Assembly (NCBI GenBank): GCA_000711775.1
Contig: ARYC01000025.1
Location: 32,473 to 96,472, forward strand
Direction of reading: 5' to 3'
From: Oxytricha trifallax
Taxonomy: Eukaryota; Ciliophora; Spirotrichea; Sporadotrichida; Oxytrichidae
Length of the DNA: 64,000 bases
Of this stretch, positions 1-12,276 are shown in pieces. Under the pieces are notes generated by a model. The model saw nothing but the letters and a program-made list of their open reading frames with translations. It ran no database searches and was not told the origin of the DNA. Numbering within the stretch: the first letter of the stretch is position 1; each line of letters starts with the position of its first letter. A program made the position numbers and the translations under genes.

Positions 1-30
1 TAACGGGGTCAGGAAACTTCCCCTTCAAAT
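1..30. repeat. Right end of a GGAAGTTTCC-family small element (truncated by window edge)
   Basis: The first bases contain GGGGTCAGGAAACTTCCCC, matching the right terminus of the small elements at 27243-27617, 37697-38215 and 54408-54804. Only this end is inside the window, so length and duplication cannot be seen. Confidence 0.5.
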
Positions 31-119
31 TTACAAATTGACGTCAACTTTATTTTAATGTAATAACAGCATCAGAAACTTTAATGCAAAAATTAAAGTC
101 AATATCCTATTTTTTATCC

Positions 120-480
120 TTGTATTTATGATCTTGTACTATTTTCGTAATCAAGAAGCACATTGTTATAATTGATTTTGTGGTTCTGACTCTCAAAAGA
201 AATAAGTTTATTTCAGATAATTTATAGAATTTAAAGGACTAATCCTAAAGCTTGAGAGAATTCTTTTTTTATTTTACATTTTATGTGTGAATATTTTCAT
301 CATCGTCATGAACATATCAATCTGAATAATTTGAATTTAAATGCTCTGAATATAGTAATACTTCTTTTTTATCATCACACCGTGATATTGAATCAATTAT
401 AAGACATAGAATTATTTTGCTATTTTATTCATAAAAAATGCAAATTTCCATAAGTTAAAAAGGTAATTTTAATTTTCAAA
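120..480. repeat. Dispersed repeat, paralogous to 35450-35760
   Basis: Starting with TGTGGTTCTGACTCTCAAA, this stretch matches 35495-35750 in the same orientation with many differences, including the shared AAAGGACTAAT-like and GAGAATTCTTTTT-like blocks. No reading frame is convincing. In the other copy the repeat lies just upstream of the intact gene at 33964-35289. The corresponding position here would be outside the window. Confidence 0.5.
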
Positions 481-1990
481 ACCTTGTTTTTCGATATTCG
501 TAAATTCGTTGCTGAATTCCATAGTGTCCAATGGCGCTGCTTGTTTGTTTGCTTGTCTGCTTTATTCTTAACCTTGGAAACCTGCCTCATGACATACCAC
601 TCCAATTAAAGTGTTTTCTCTACCATTATACTATAATAATTCTTATTTGTTATTTGAGTCAAAGTATTTATTCATAAATTATACAAATTTAGTTACTTTT
701 CATATGACTGATATTAATTTAAGCCAATATTTTATTATTATCTTCCTAGTCCAAGTCATTCAAGGGTTCAAAATAATTCAAACTATTTCCTTGAACATAT
801 TAATTTATTTATTTGCAATTATTTTTTTACTTTTTTGGTAATTTGTTTATATTTGTATCTGGTTGAATTTATTGTATAATTCGTACTGTAAAGTTTTTCT
901 GAGTGGAGTTTTATTATTAAAATCATAATTATGATTTTTAAACCGTTCATCAATATCCTTTTCGAGTAAGGGATTTTCTATGTTTAAGATAGTCTTTTCA
1001 GGCATTAAATAAGTACAGGGGAATTCTTACTTACTTCCTGATTATAGGAGTTCTCATCTTATAAACTTATCTAAAATTGTTCTATTTATAAGTCAGAATT
1101 TATATAACATATATCAAATATCATTTTGATCTGTCTAGTTATGAAGATTACCATAAATAAGTGAAATTGTAATCTACTTGCTTTTAATGGAGCAACATGT
1201 TATCGTACATGGCGCTCACTTTGAAAATTCTATATTATTTGTTGAGATATCAATTATCTATTAATTTGATCTATTTCCTTAACTCCATCATATTAAGAAA
1301 TAAATGAGCGATGTAAAGGGTAAAAGTGGTAAATCGTATTAATTTTCTTATTCAATTACGAAATCATTATTCAATCTCTGATAATCTTTATCTCATAATT
1401 TATGATTATTTGGAACTTTATTTATTAATTTTGGCTCAAATAATTTGGCCATTGTTCTGATTTCATCATAATCCTCAAAAGCTACCACCTCTGTAATCGA
1501 TCATTTAGAAATTATCATCATTCACTGCAGATCTTAAATTAAAAATGAAAGATTTATAGATCTCTTAATTCTAGTATAACTACTTTAGGTTGACTCTGCC
1601 ATTTAATAATTTTATAATTCAATTGTTTTAATAAAAGTGAATTATTCAATTTAAAATTATAATTTGTTGATATTTTATAATATATTTTATAACATCTTTT
1701 TAAGGGAAAAATAATCCGTGTCAATATTAATAATTAATATGCAGAAGTTTAATTATAAATATATATATATATATAATTTAATTACAAAATAGAATAGTAA
1801 AAACCATAGTTAATTGAAATGAAAGCAACTCATCTAAAATACTCTAAAATAAAAAACCAGAAATATAGAACCCTTAAAAGTAACATACAATAATAGTTCC
1901 TAAATTGTTGATTAATAAGTAGAAACAATAAACCACTTAATTCATCAGTCTTTCCCTATTTAACTTAAATTATAGTAACAATTTAATTGC
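480..1990. repeat. Degenerate duplicate of the 40980-42290 region
   Basis: Blocks around 520-600 (CCATAGTGTCCAATGGCGC), 640-840 and 1520-1990 align in order with 41005-41180, 41290-41500 and 41870-42250. The minus-strand gene visible at 40743-41480 is broken here: only short stretches (for example rc 690-800) still resemble it. Between 850 and 1500 only AT-rich DNA is seen. This is a low-copy duplication whose mobile or segmental origin cannot be decided from the window. Confidence 0.55.
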
Positions 1991-2003
1991 TGGGAGGTAG
2001 CAG

Positions 2004-2849
2004 TATGATGAAGTAGAAAATCTTGAATTAAATTGATTAATAAGAATAAATAGTAAATTCATAATCACAAGAGTTTATTGTTGTCAAATAAGAATATTCA
2101 ATAATCCAAGGAGAAGAAGTTAAATAAATCAAATTAGATAGTCCAATTTAGTTACATGTGAGCAATTAAAAGTCAAAGACATTAATTAAAGAGTTTGATG
2201 TTGGCATACTCCAAAATAATGACACAAGTGTAAATGATTAAGCAAAGTAACGAAAGAGTGCACTGATTTATTATAGCAATTATTTCAATTGAAACTTATG
2301 TAGTCAACAATTCATTCAGAAAATTGAACAAATTCAATCATAACAAGAGATTTATCCAAAATAATTCGATATCAAACTAATCAAAATAGCATTTTTTAGA
2401 TGAAATTAATAAGAATCAAAATGCTCAATAAAAACGAAAAGTGTTAGAATCGCTCAAAGAAATGGGGGTGGAATAATACTTAGATTTATTAAGAAATAGT
2501 AGTCATTAAATTGACCAATTGTAGGCCATGAGCAATAATCATCATAGAATTAGTTCATAATAAATGATTCATAATAATATATAAGCCTTCAATGCTCAAG
2601 CTCAGAAGTTAAACATAAACTTATTCAAAATTGTATATTAGTTATAACATTAATCAATTGTTTTAAATGATTGTGCTGTTTAGAAGTTAGATAAGCCTGC
2701 TCTAAAAAAGAGATTCTAGTGGAACAATCCTTCAGTTGGAAACAGACCTATTTCAATTTCCAATCACCTAGATTTTAGTTTTTTTTAGTAAATCAACCTT
2801 AAACCATACAAGAATCTCAAACTTGATTATTAAAATTTTTGATTCATAA
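2004..2849 (+). pseudogene. Gln/Asn-rich hypothetical protein, broken frame
   Basis: Reading TAA/TAG as Gln, an ATG near 2004 opens a hydrophilic protein (early segment QEFIVVKQEYSIIQGEEVKQ). The frame meets a TGA near 2288 and continues coding-like. It then needs a one-base shift in the T6 run near 2390 before running on through FLDEINKNQNAQQKRKVLES and MGVEQYLDLLRN to a TGA at about 2849. The composition (Gln, Asn, Lys, Leu helices) suits a ciliate coiled-coil protein, but no family is recognised. It may be a decayed germline gene or a macronuclear-destined segment with assembly errors. Nothing convincing is seen between 2850 and 3700 apart from AT-rich DNA. Confidence 0.4.
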
Positions 2850-3708
2850 TCTTTTGACACCATAAATGCTTTTTGAGAATTGGTAAGAATCTCAAAAAAA
2901 TAGGTAATTTTATAAATTAATCAAGCAAGAATAAATCATAAATCAATAAATTACTAAGTTGTTAAAATAAAATTCATTGTTTAGGTATGAATAAATTATT
3001 ATAAAATTAAAAAATATTCTTCTAATCTCTATATTTTAAAATTAAAACTAAAACCTCAAACAATTATATTTTCTAAATCAATTAAGTTAAAATAAATAAT
3101 AAAAATATTATCTTTTTCTTATTTTAATTAATAAAGGAATAAACTATAGCTGATACAGTAGAAAAGTTTGGACATTTATACACTCTGTTTGTATAAGTTA
3201 TTAAATTATTATTAATTAATAATTAAGCCCTTAACTTTAAAGTAAAGCATATTAATATAGAATGATATGAAATTTATTAATTTAGATAAATAATAATTAA
3301 AAACCAATAGTTATTTATTCTTAAACGATAATTCATTTACTTCCATAAACTAAAAAAAAATATTAGTAAACTTGAACTTATACAATTAACTAAGTATAAT
3401 AAAAAGCATTAAAATTATTCCAAAAATGTAAGGCAGTCGAGTAATAGTGGGCAATTTTTCTGGATTGCCTTAAAATTTTTATATTCAAATTTATTGAATT
3501 GTGATATAATTATAATAATTACAAAATTTATAACTACATTTTACTGTATTAATTCTAATAATTAATTGTAGATTTAAAATTTTTACCATATTCACAGACA
3601 AGCCTGCTTCTCTAATGTCCGTGACAAAGAAAAGAGGGAGATATTTTTTAGTACAATCCAAGAATAAAGGGAGTAGGTCAACATACACATGATGTGAGAT
3701 TGGAATTA

Positions 3709-4262
3709 ATGAGTGAATTTAGCTAAATGCCATAAAAAGAAGAGGAACCAAAGAACAAAATTGAAACTGAGGAAGAGGTTTAAGACTAAATTACTAAAAA
3801 ATGTTGAAGAGTAAGAAGTTCAAACTTTTGGAAAATACAATCATGATTGATCTGTAGTAAAAAAAGAAAAACTTTTTCCAATTTGAAATTGCTAATATTA
3901 TATCATGACTTAAGTTGTCTTTTTACTTTTTTACTTAAAACAATCTTGTATTATAATATAAGCTTCTTAGACCATTATTCACATCTTTTCTATTCAAAGA
4001 CTATAACAAAAATCTCTAATCCATGAAACATAATAAAACTTAAATGAGTCAAAGAAAACAGATCCTTAATTAATTAAATTCTGAGAGACACGAGCTTCTC
4101 TCTCTGATATTAAACCAAAAGTTTATGTAGAGGTGTCTTTTGCCATGAAGATTAGATCTTAATAAAACCTGGCTACCATTACGAAAATATTCAATCAACA
4201 AAGTTCTTAAGACATTAAAACATACCTCTATACTTTAGTAATTAAATCTTAAAATTAGTTTC
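3709..4262 (+). pseudogene. Hypothetical protein fragments
   Basis: An ATG at 3709 opens an acidic/basic segment (MPQKEEEPKNKIETEEEVQ) that stops at a TGA after an A-run near 3795. A neighbouring frame continues (MLKSKKFKLLENTIMIDLQQ) to a TGA near 3905. A third coding-like segment (DIKPKVYVEVSFAMKIRS) lies at about 4085-4260. The pieces could be one gene broken by one-base slips or an IES, or independent chance frames. No family is recognised. Confidence 0.25.
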
Positions 4263-4577
4263 TTTTTAAATTATAATATCAAAATGTATAAAAATTATAT
4301 TCTATACATTATTTAATCTCCCTTAAATACCTCAAATAAATTTAGGTTTTTAAAAATCAGTAATGATAAACTAGTATCAATATGAAATTAAAGATTCAGA
4401 AGACCACTGGGTAAATTCCCTCGTAGTGAAAATAATTAATTACGCTCAAGAAAATCATAATAAAATTAAGTAAGAAAGAAAAGCTTAATTTTTGACTAAT
4501 TAATTTAAGAATAGAACTTTTTAGTATATTGATAATAGGAAATGGCTTGAAAATTATAAGAACTGGTGTTTTAAAAT

Positions 4578-5043
4578 CAAAACCCCAAAACCCCTAAAGT
4601 TGTTTGATTAAATTTTTGAATGATAAAAGGCTGCAATTAACGCATACTTTATTAGGGTTTTATTAGGGTTTATGAAGAGCTTTAATGTTTGAATATTAGT
4701 AATTTAAGTGAGTAAACGAATTTTTTCAAAAAGTTTCATACAAATATTAGCTTATATTCATGAGTGGTTCTTTAAATTTTATTTTTCTAAGTTAACGTTT
4801 TATTTTATCTATTGCAATTTAATTAAATGTATTTGGCTTGATTATAGTTATGCAATCGCTTTTTGACCTAACGAAATCTATTAACTATCTAAGTGTTGCT
4901 TAATTTATTCAATTTTCCTTACCCTATATTATTATTATTGCTATCATCCAGATATCATATACAATATCTCTGTCTCTCCATTCTTCTCTTTCCGGGAAAT
5001 AATTTGGAGTGCCGTACTGATTTACTAATTCAGATGCTTACAC
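4578..5043 (-). mobile_element. TBE end fragment with 3' part of a zinc finger-kinase gene
   Basis: A C4A4 terminus (CAAAACCCCAAAACCCC, 4578-4594) preceded by AAT starts a sequence similar along its length to TBE-4 at 59566-60105, including the subterminal TTTATTAGGGTTT motif and AGTAATTTAAGTGAG. From about 4900 the minus strand resembles the kinase C-terminal part (the stretch equivalent to WDIWAL and the glutamates after it), but stops interrupt it. Similarity ends near 5043 with no second terminus, so this is a truncated, decayed copy. Among the elements here it most resembles TBE-4, not TBE-1 or TBE-2. Confidence 0.75.
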
Positions 5044-5192
5044 AAAATAAAAATTAAAGAAATCTTCATATTTAAGAAATCAATAAATTAAAAGTATTAG
5101 AACCTTTCGTTATCATGATCATTCTATTAATTTTCAGTAATTGTACTTAAATATAAGAATTTTTATTATAAAAAAAACGAACAGATGTCACC

Positions 5193-5420
5193 ATGCTAGA
5201 TCCAATCGCCTTTATCCAGTATAGTCGACTTCAAGTACTATTACAAATAAATTCTGCAGCTTATTAGTGCGCTGCCATGACTGCAATCTCTTGTTGTTAG
5301 TATTCAAAAGAAGCCTTGAAAGTTGAGTCAAAGTATTATTATTAAAGCCAGAAGGTCATATTGTTTTATACAAGAAGTTGCAGCCATCTTCACTTTGGGT
5401 TTCTTTCAGTGGCACATTGA
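5193..5420 (+). CDS. Hypothetical 75-aa coding segment (possible macronuclear-destined segment)
   Basis: ATG at 5193 to TGA at 5418-5420. The peptide starts MLDPIAFIQYSRLQVLLQ and continues with alternating Ala, Gln, Ser and Lys (ISCCQYSKEALKVESKYYYQ). GC content is clearly higher than in the flanks, as in coding segments elsewhere in this window. It has no recognised domain and is too short to be a complete typical protein, so it may be one segment of a gene split by eliminated DNA. The opposite strand also has a partial open frame, which lowers confidence. Confidence 0.35.
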
Positions 5421-5553
5421 ATAGTTTGATTTATTGCTTGTGAGACTAAATATATTGAAGTCTTAGTTCAGCTCTTTTACTCCCACCATAATTAATTATA
5501 TAAGTTCAGTTAATGGCTTAGTATAAATCCAGAATAATTCAATAAATTGCTGA

Positions 5554-5805
5554 TTAATTAAATGTATCTATAACAATGACTTATTCATACCCAAAGTACC
5601 TCAATTTTATTTTATAGGAAATCGAGAAAATTTTGTGGGAATAAGCAAAAAAGGTCAGATCAAAAAGTTAGATGAAACAAATATGCTGACTCACCTGGAT
5701 GTATAGTTTTTTTATATTAAACTTGCAATATTTTCTAATAACTTTAAATCAAATCAATTATTTAATTCTCTTTTTGGAAATCAACAATATTTCGAGACAG
5801 AGTGA
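5554..5805 (+). CDS. Beta-propeller-like protein fragment
   Basis: An 83-codon open frame with no internal TGA ends at 5803-5805. It includes VPQFYFIGNRENFVGISKKG followed by QIKKLDETNMLTHLDVQ. The pattern of short hydrophobic strands, an Asn/Gly turn and charged turns resembles the repeats in the N-terminal half of the channel gene at 31728-33814, so it may be a fragment of a related gene. There is no start codon; the frame opens after a TGA at 5551. This is inference from composition, not a family assignment. From 5806 to 6657 only AT-rich DNA is seen. Confidence 0.35.
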
Positions 5806-6657
5806 AGTTTAATCACAATTAATTTTATTAAAAATTATATAATACAAATACTTTGATAGCCCCCACCCTATAAATACTCAATATAAATTATCCGATTAAA
5901 TATTTTCCTTTAATGCTTATTTAATTTTTACGTAATTTTTTAAATCTGAAATATTTAAAAATTAAATAAATTGATTTTATTTGTTTGATAAATAAAAATA
6001 CAATAATGAATGATAAGTCTGAATAATATATATAATATAAGCTCGTTTAAATTATAGTCGTTAGAATCTAATTAATATAATAATATAATAAATAAGTTAG
6101 TAATATGGAGCATGACCTAAATAATTTATTTTTAAATTATGCTTATTTATTTTATTTTAATAAAATTCAATAAACTAAGCCTCAATATCAGAACAAATAA
6201 GTCATAATAATAAGCATTAATACAATACTCTAGATAACTAGTCCTATAAAATGCGTGAATCTGCTAATATAAATGCAATTAATAAAAATGAGTATAGCAA
6301 ATATACTTAATAAAACGTATTTTATACTTATAAGTATTAATTGAATAGATGAAATTTACCAAGTGTTTTAATAATTTATATAAAAGAATTTAAATGAAGA
6401 GTGCGGCTTATAGTAAATAATAAAAAGAGATTCTCGCTATTCAGTAAAAACTAGTTACAAATGTTTCAATTCAATATCCCTGAATTCGGGCTTATCTCTT
6501 TATAATTTAATTAAAATTAAACTTTATACTAATTAAAAAATACATGTCCTCGAAGATTGATATTCCAATTTAATTAAAAAGATATTTAATGCAGTATTTA
6601 CCAAAGTATTAGTTATCCACTATCCTTTCGATCATTTTAATTATAACTATTTTTTAT

Positions 6658-6927
6658 ACATATTTATCATTCGCCTTAAGACCACCTGATTAGAGTCAGT
6701 CTGTCCATAAAGAGCTTGTGTTTTTAATTTGATATTTAACGGTTATCGTCACGTCTTAAATATTATACAGGCAATATCTACAACACTCGCCCAGTAGATA
6801 TATTAACCTTAAAGGCCTTTTTGTTGGAATCTTCGCGGCGTCTTATGTTACGCGAGTATAAAGACATAAATGGCAGAGATAATTACAAAAAACTTTTTAT
6901 AAATTTATTTTATTTAGTATTAATTGA
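6658..6927 (+). pseudogene. Hypothetical coding segment with one internal TGA
   Basis: A 90-codon frame, interrupted once by TGA at 6730-6732, encodes FALRPPDQSQSVHKELVFLI and then YINLKGLFVGIFAASYVTRV before TGA at 6925-6927. Local GC is higher than in surrounding DNA. No family is recognised. It could be a single exon-like macronuclear segment or a remnant. Confidence 0.3.
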
Positions 6928-7335
6928 AATAATTTCATTATAAAAACATTTAAAAGAGCAAGTCAACTTAATAGCAAATGATTATACTCTAAAACAAGAA
7001 TTTACCATAATAGTGAAGTATCTCATATTGCATATTCTATCAAAGACTATAATATGTTTTATTGAATTTTACACTTTAAGAAATCTTTTACATTAATAAA
7101 TTCTAACTAAAATGTATTTACTTCTACATTTAATTATTAATCAAATTTCCATTTATTTATTTTTAGCAATTGTAAACACAATATGAAATGGGTCTGTAAT
7201 AAACCTTAAAAAGTTATTAAATTCATTATTACATATTTTCAGATTTTAATATACATAAAAATATAAATGCGTATCATAAGATAAAAAATAAATTGGATAA
7301 TATATTTTACGTGTTTCTTAGGGGCCCTTAATAGA

Positions 7336-7998
7336 ATGAAAATTAGTATGAACAAACTATTGAATTAAACTAGTAAGACCTGGACTAAGTAAATTTCCAA
7401 ATTTAATAGACCTATTCTAGTTTATGCTGGATGTCTATTGACTTAAATTTCTTATATCAAGCTTAAAAGATAATCATCAAATATGAGAATGAAAGTTTGA
7501 ATAAACATATTCAGCAATAAATATCCTAAAGCAAATTTAATAGTAAAACAGATTTAATTTTTATTAAGTAATTAAACTTTGATGAATGGTCTAGTTATTC
7601 TTTTAAAGAAAAGTCAATTTTTATTTATTGACAATTTACAGAATGCACTTTATCTCCTTCTTATTTAAGATTGTTGTATAGAAGCAAACGTTAAGTTACA
7701 AGCTAATATAACTTTAATCAAAAGTTACTAAATTAAGTAATAATGATACCTATTATAACTTCAAGAACTAATGAATAAGTTATCCCTAGTTATTGAATAA
7801 AATTTCATGATTGTATTTAGAATGAAGCAATTTATTTTCAAGAAAGTTTATAATAAAAAGAGCATGAAAAGCTAAAGCTAGTAATATAATATATAGGATT
7901 ATAGAGATAAAAAAAGAACTGAAGCTGTTGTAACAACTTATTCCATATAAGAAGGATTATTAAATTTGATGATAACCGAGAATATAATAAAAAAATGA
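7336..7998 (+). pseudogene. Hypothetical protein, frame with two internal TGA codons
   Basis: One frame from ATG 7336 to TGA 7996-7998 (221 codons) carries only two in-frame TGAs. Its last stretch looks coding (DYRDKKRTEAVVTTYSIQEG). About four TGAs would be expected by chance, so the excess of openness is weak. No domain is recognised. The flanks 6928-7335 and 7999-8213 show nothing further. Confidence 0.25.
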
Positions 7999-8213
7999 AA
8001 TCATTAAAATCATTTAAGAATTAGAATTAAAAACCAAATCTAAGATTTGCAATATTTTTTGATAATTTAAGGATTCATAATTCAATTGAAGTCAAATAAT
8101 ATTATCTGCAACAAAATATACCATTACTATATAATTTGCCATGTTGCCATAATATAATCCAATCGGAAAAGTCTGGGGATTTATTAAGTAAAGTTATATA
8201 AAATTAATATTAA

Positions 8214-9009
8214 GGGAGGGGGTCTAAGTCGGTGCAAAAAATTTTTCAAAATCCCAAGTCGGTGCTAAATTTTTTTCTCAAAAACATCAAAATCCCTAAG
8301 TCGGTGCATGATCAATTTTTGATATATTTTATCATCCTACCCCACATAAAAGTATCATTATTAACTAAAATTTATATCTCAGCTTCTGAATCGAACTCCT
8401 TCATTAAATTTCGATCATAGTACACTTATAATTTTATTACAATAATATTTTTTCTCTGTGACAGATAATTGTTTAATAAAATAAAAAAATATTATATCAT
8501 ATTTTAATATTTAATTAGTCAGTATTCAACAAAATTGGGGATTTAGAACATCATAATTATTCGCTAAATTTAATGATGTCTGGCCTTATTATAAAAACTA
8601 TTGACTCAATTAATTGCCTTTTTTTAATACACAAATCAATATGAACCAATTTTTTGATTCCAGACATCATTAAATTTAGCGAATAATTATGATGCTCTTA
8701 ATCCCCAATTTTGTTGCATACGACTAATTATTAATTAAAATATGAAATAGTATTTTTTTATTTTACTTAAACAAATATCTATCACAGAGAAAAAATATTT
8801 TTGTAATAAAATTATAAGTGTCCTATGATAGAAATTTAATGAAGGAGTTCGATTTAGAAGCTGAGATATAAATTTTAGCTAATAATGATAATTTTTATGT
8901 GGGTAGGATGATAAAATATAACAATAATGCCAAAAATTGATCATGCACCGACTTAGGGATTTTGATGTTTTTGAGAAAATCTTTTTGCACCGACTTAGAC
9001 CCCCTCCCC
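8214..9009. repeat. 796-bp inverted-repeat (hairpin) element with AAGTCGGTGC repeats
   Basis: Both ends carry GGGAGGGGGTCTAAGTCGG in opposite orientation, and the two arms (about 390 bp each) pair almost throughout around a centre near 8615. Each arm begins with two or three spaced copies of AAGTCGGTGC. There is no reading frame for a mobility protein. A short ATTAAG-like repeat near both outer ends could be a target duplication but is imperfect. It is best called a non-autonomous foldback element. Confidence 0.75.
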
Positions 9010-9158
9010 AATTAAGATAGTTGCTTAATGATTAAAAATTTGATAGCTTTAATCTTATAATATAATTGGTAAACTTATAAAAAAATATGAGAGCATTAAA
9101 AGAATTGCATAAAGTGGAGAAATTTGCTTACTAATACTTTTTATTCAAAATTATTATT

Positions 9159-9700
9159 TCATTTTAAACCTAAGCTCTGAACTTTATGACCTGTTATTTT
9201 ATGATTATTAATAATCCACTATTAATTCTTTATTTTCTTCATCGTTATTTTGTTATTTTCCATGATGGGTATAATTTAGTTTTCTTTCCCGAGTCCAAGA
9301 TATCTCCCTTTAAAATAGTCCTTAATTTATGAAATTTTTATACTTTCATTTATCCATATAGAATCCTATCTTCCATTTAAAAAAATGAGCGCCCCTTTTT
9401 TCTAAAATATTAAATTATGATTAATTCTTAGAGATATTAGACCTATTCTGCTGAAGCTAAAATTGCTTAATTATGATTTTTTCTTAGTCTCTCCATGCCT
9501 AACTCTGAGATCCTCTTTTACCATATGTTTTAAATCATTTTCTCTGAGTTTACTCATAATGCCAAGTATTTTCTGATTTTTCAGCCCTTTATACCAGTAT
9601 CCGGCAAATATTTTATAAATTCGGGGTCTTCATTCACAAATTCAAGTACATTTTTGTTTACAATTAAGGATACTTTGGTACCTCAATATTCTTATTTTAA
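9159..9700 (-). pseudogene. Hypothetical protein, one frame break
   Basis: On the minus strand an upstream part (SLIVNKNVLEFVNEDPEFIK) ends at a TGA just after YLPDTGIKG. The next frame continues through GIMSKLRENDLKHMVKEDLR to KITGHKVQSLGLK and a TGA at 9159-9161. Together they give about 170 residues with a coding-like mix of charges, far better than the surrounding DNA. One small indel near 9585 would join them. No family is recognised. From 9701 to 10133 only AT-rich DNA is seen. Confidence 0.4.
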
Positions 9701-12276
9701 TTATTTATCAATTAGTAAAATTACTCACATTTGTCAAAGAATGAGTAAATAATAAAAAAAAATTATAATACTTGTGTTTCATTAGTAATTAAAAATAGTT
9801 AAGCTAGCAATAAACATATCATGAAATAAAGTAAAAGAATCATTTGTGAACAAACATTTTCAATAAACATTTTTCCAACTTAAACATAACAATTTAAAAA
9901 TTTTAAATTAGAATATAAACCAATTAAAATGCTTGTAATGAAGATAAGTATTATTATTGGATTATAAATACATAAAAATAAATTTTACTGAAAATATATA
10001 AAAAGAAGATGATTTTAGTTAAAAACTTAGTTTATTTTAAATATGAGAATATCTAATAAATAAATTTTGATTTATCTCGTAGATTTAAATATTCTTAGAA
10101 ACAATAATTATAATTAATCAAGATTCTTGATTATTATCAAAATAGATTTAAAATGGGAAATTACAAAAATAAAATTAAAAATTAAATTAAATATGGAATT
10201 TTAGTATTTTTTGATTTTTATAGTATCGTTTTAACTGATATTGATTTGAATTTGATATATTTTAACAGCCAATAATTTGACTCATCGATAAATCAAATTA
10301 GATTTATCATATCTTAACTGTAGACCCTTTAAATTTAACTTTTAAAATTTTTAACTCCTGATAAATTAATATCTCTCTATACAAAATAGCTATGAAAAAA
10401 TTTTAAAAGTGTAAGATGTAGAGAAATATTTAACGACTAACTTTCATTCTTATAGTATTCACAAAATATTTCCCCCCATCAAGATAAATCGATTTTAAAT
10501 ATTTCTTTGCCTCAAACTTCTTCCTTTCTTATCTCTTCAACCAAATTACTTGAGGACTTGGTCTAAATAAGTTTTTTGTGCATTTAATCAAGATCTACAT
10601 TTTATCTTCTTTGAGTCTTTCATTAGGAAATTCATACTCATTTTTATTGTTAGAATACACGAAATCATATGAATTTTCTTTTTGACTTATACTAAAATCG
10701 AAATAACTCTCTGAGTGATTTTTTTCATTGAATTATGAGTAGGATGGAACATGTAGCTTATGTTTTGATCTACATTATTTATTTTAGAGTCAAGTCGTGA
10801 AAAAAATTGCTGCATGAGATAATTTCATTTCTTTGCAGTTACTCGACCAAATTTTGATGTTTGTTACATTGTAACAAACATCACCTCTAAGTCAAATGAA
10901 AACAATTCTAAAATGGACACAAACTCCTGACACAATTCCAAAGGCAGGGTTCAGACCTCATCGCTTATCTATCACTTTGAACGAAGATATACTCCCTTTT
11001 CCATCGCTGTAAAACTTTTTGATTATGAGGGGGTCCGAAAAAGAGAATTTCAGGGTTTTCTCTCTTGGGTGAAGAGATATTCAAAAATTTAGAATTATTT
11101 TTTTATAGACAATTCTGTAAGCTAAGTAGAATATTTTATATGGAAATTTATAGACATTAGATTAGAGTTATTGAAGTCAAAAGTCAAAGCATCGAAACTT
11201 CACTTTTCCCTCAATAACTTCCTTCAGTGTGAGATTCATGGAAGATGAGTAAGATAGAAGTTGTAGCCCATACCCTAAGCTATCGAATGGTGCATATATT
11301 CCAATACAAATTCCTTTAGGATACAGAGATAAATTGAAAATATGGTCCAAAATTTTCGAAAATGTTTAGATATATTGAAATCGATTTTTCTACCTTGGCA
11401 AATTAGATGATGAAAAACTCAAATCATATCTTAAGCAGATTATCTCATGAAGAACATTTCTTCTCCTATAGTCAAACCAGTAGCTAATTACATTATAGAG
11501 ATAAATCGAAAATAAATCTGAAATGTAAATAAAGTGTGAAAACTTAAATGTAACAAACACCACTCATATAAATTCTTGAGGCAACAAATTTAAGATTTTT
11601 ATGAAGAAAATATTATAAACTATCATTTATCATCTATAAGTTTTTCAATATCATTTCACTGAGCAGAGAAAACCCCTAAACTCCTATTGATAATTTTCGG
11701 AAAATAAAATTTTTGAATTTGAGTTTTAAAAAATCCGAAAATTATCAATAGGAGTTTCGGGGTTTTCTCTGCTCAGTGAAATGATATTGAAAAACTTATA
11801 GATGATAAATGATAGTTTATAATATTTTCTTCATAAAAATCTTAAATTTGTTGCCTCAAGAATTTATATGAGTGGTGTTTGTTACATTTAAGTTTTCACA
11901 CTTTATTTACATTTCAGATTTATTTTCGATTTATCTCTATAATGTAATTAGCTACTGGTTTGACTATAGGAGAAGAAATGTTCTTCATGAGATAATCTGC
12001 TTAAGATATGATTTGAGTTTTTCATCATCTAATTTGCCAAGGTAGAAAAATCGATTTCAATATATCTAAACATTTTCGAAAATTTTGGACCATATTTTCA
12101 ATTTATCTCTGTATCCTAAATGAATTTGTACTGGAATCAAAACCCCAAAACCCCTTAGTGAGGTTTATAAGTGCTTTGATTTGTAGGGTATAGTTGGGGT
12201 CTTATTGGGGTTAGTAGAGAAAACGCAAGTTTTATGTGAATTTAATGAATATTTAATGAGTATTAATGTGCTTAAT

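Noticed and set aside
5180-5490. Minus-strand frame resembling a protease motif (VPLKETQSEDGCNF)
   Set aside because: It is interrupted by TGA, and the plus-strand frame in the same place is longer and has a start codon.
8232-8420. 62-codon plus ORF
   Set aside because: It lies within the arm of the hairpin element and is made from the AAGTCGGTGC repeats and AT-rich spacer.
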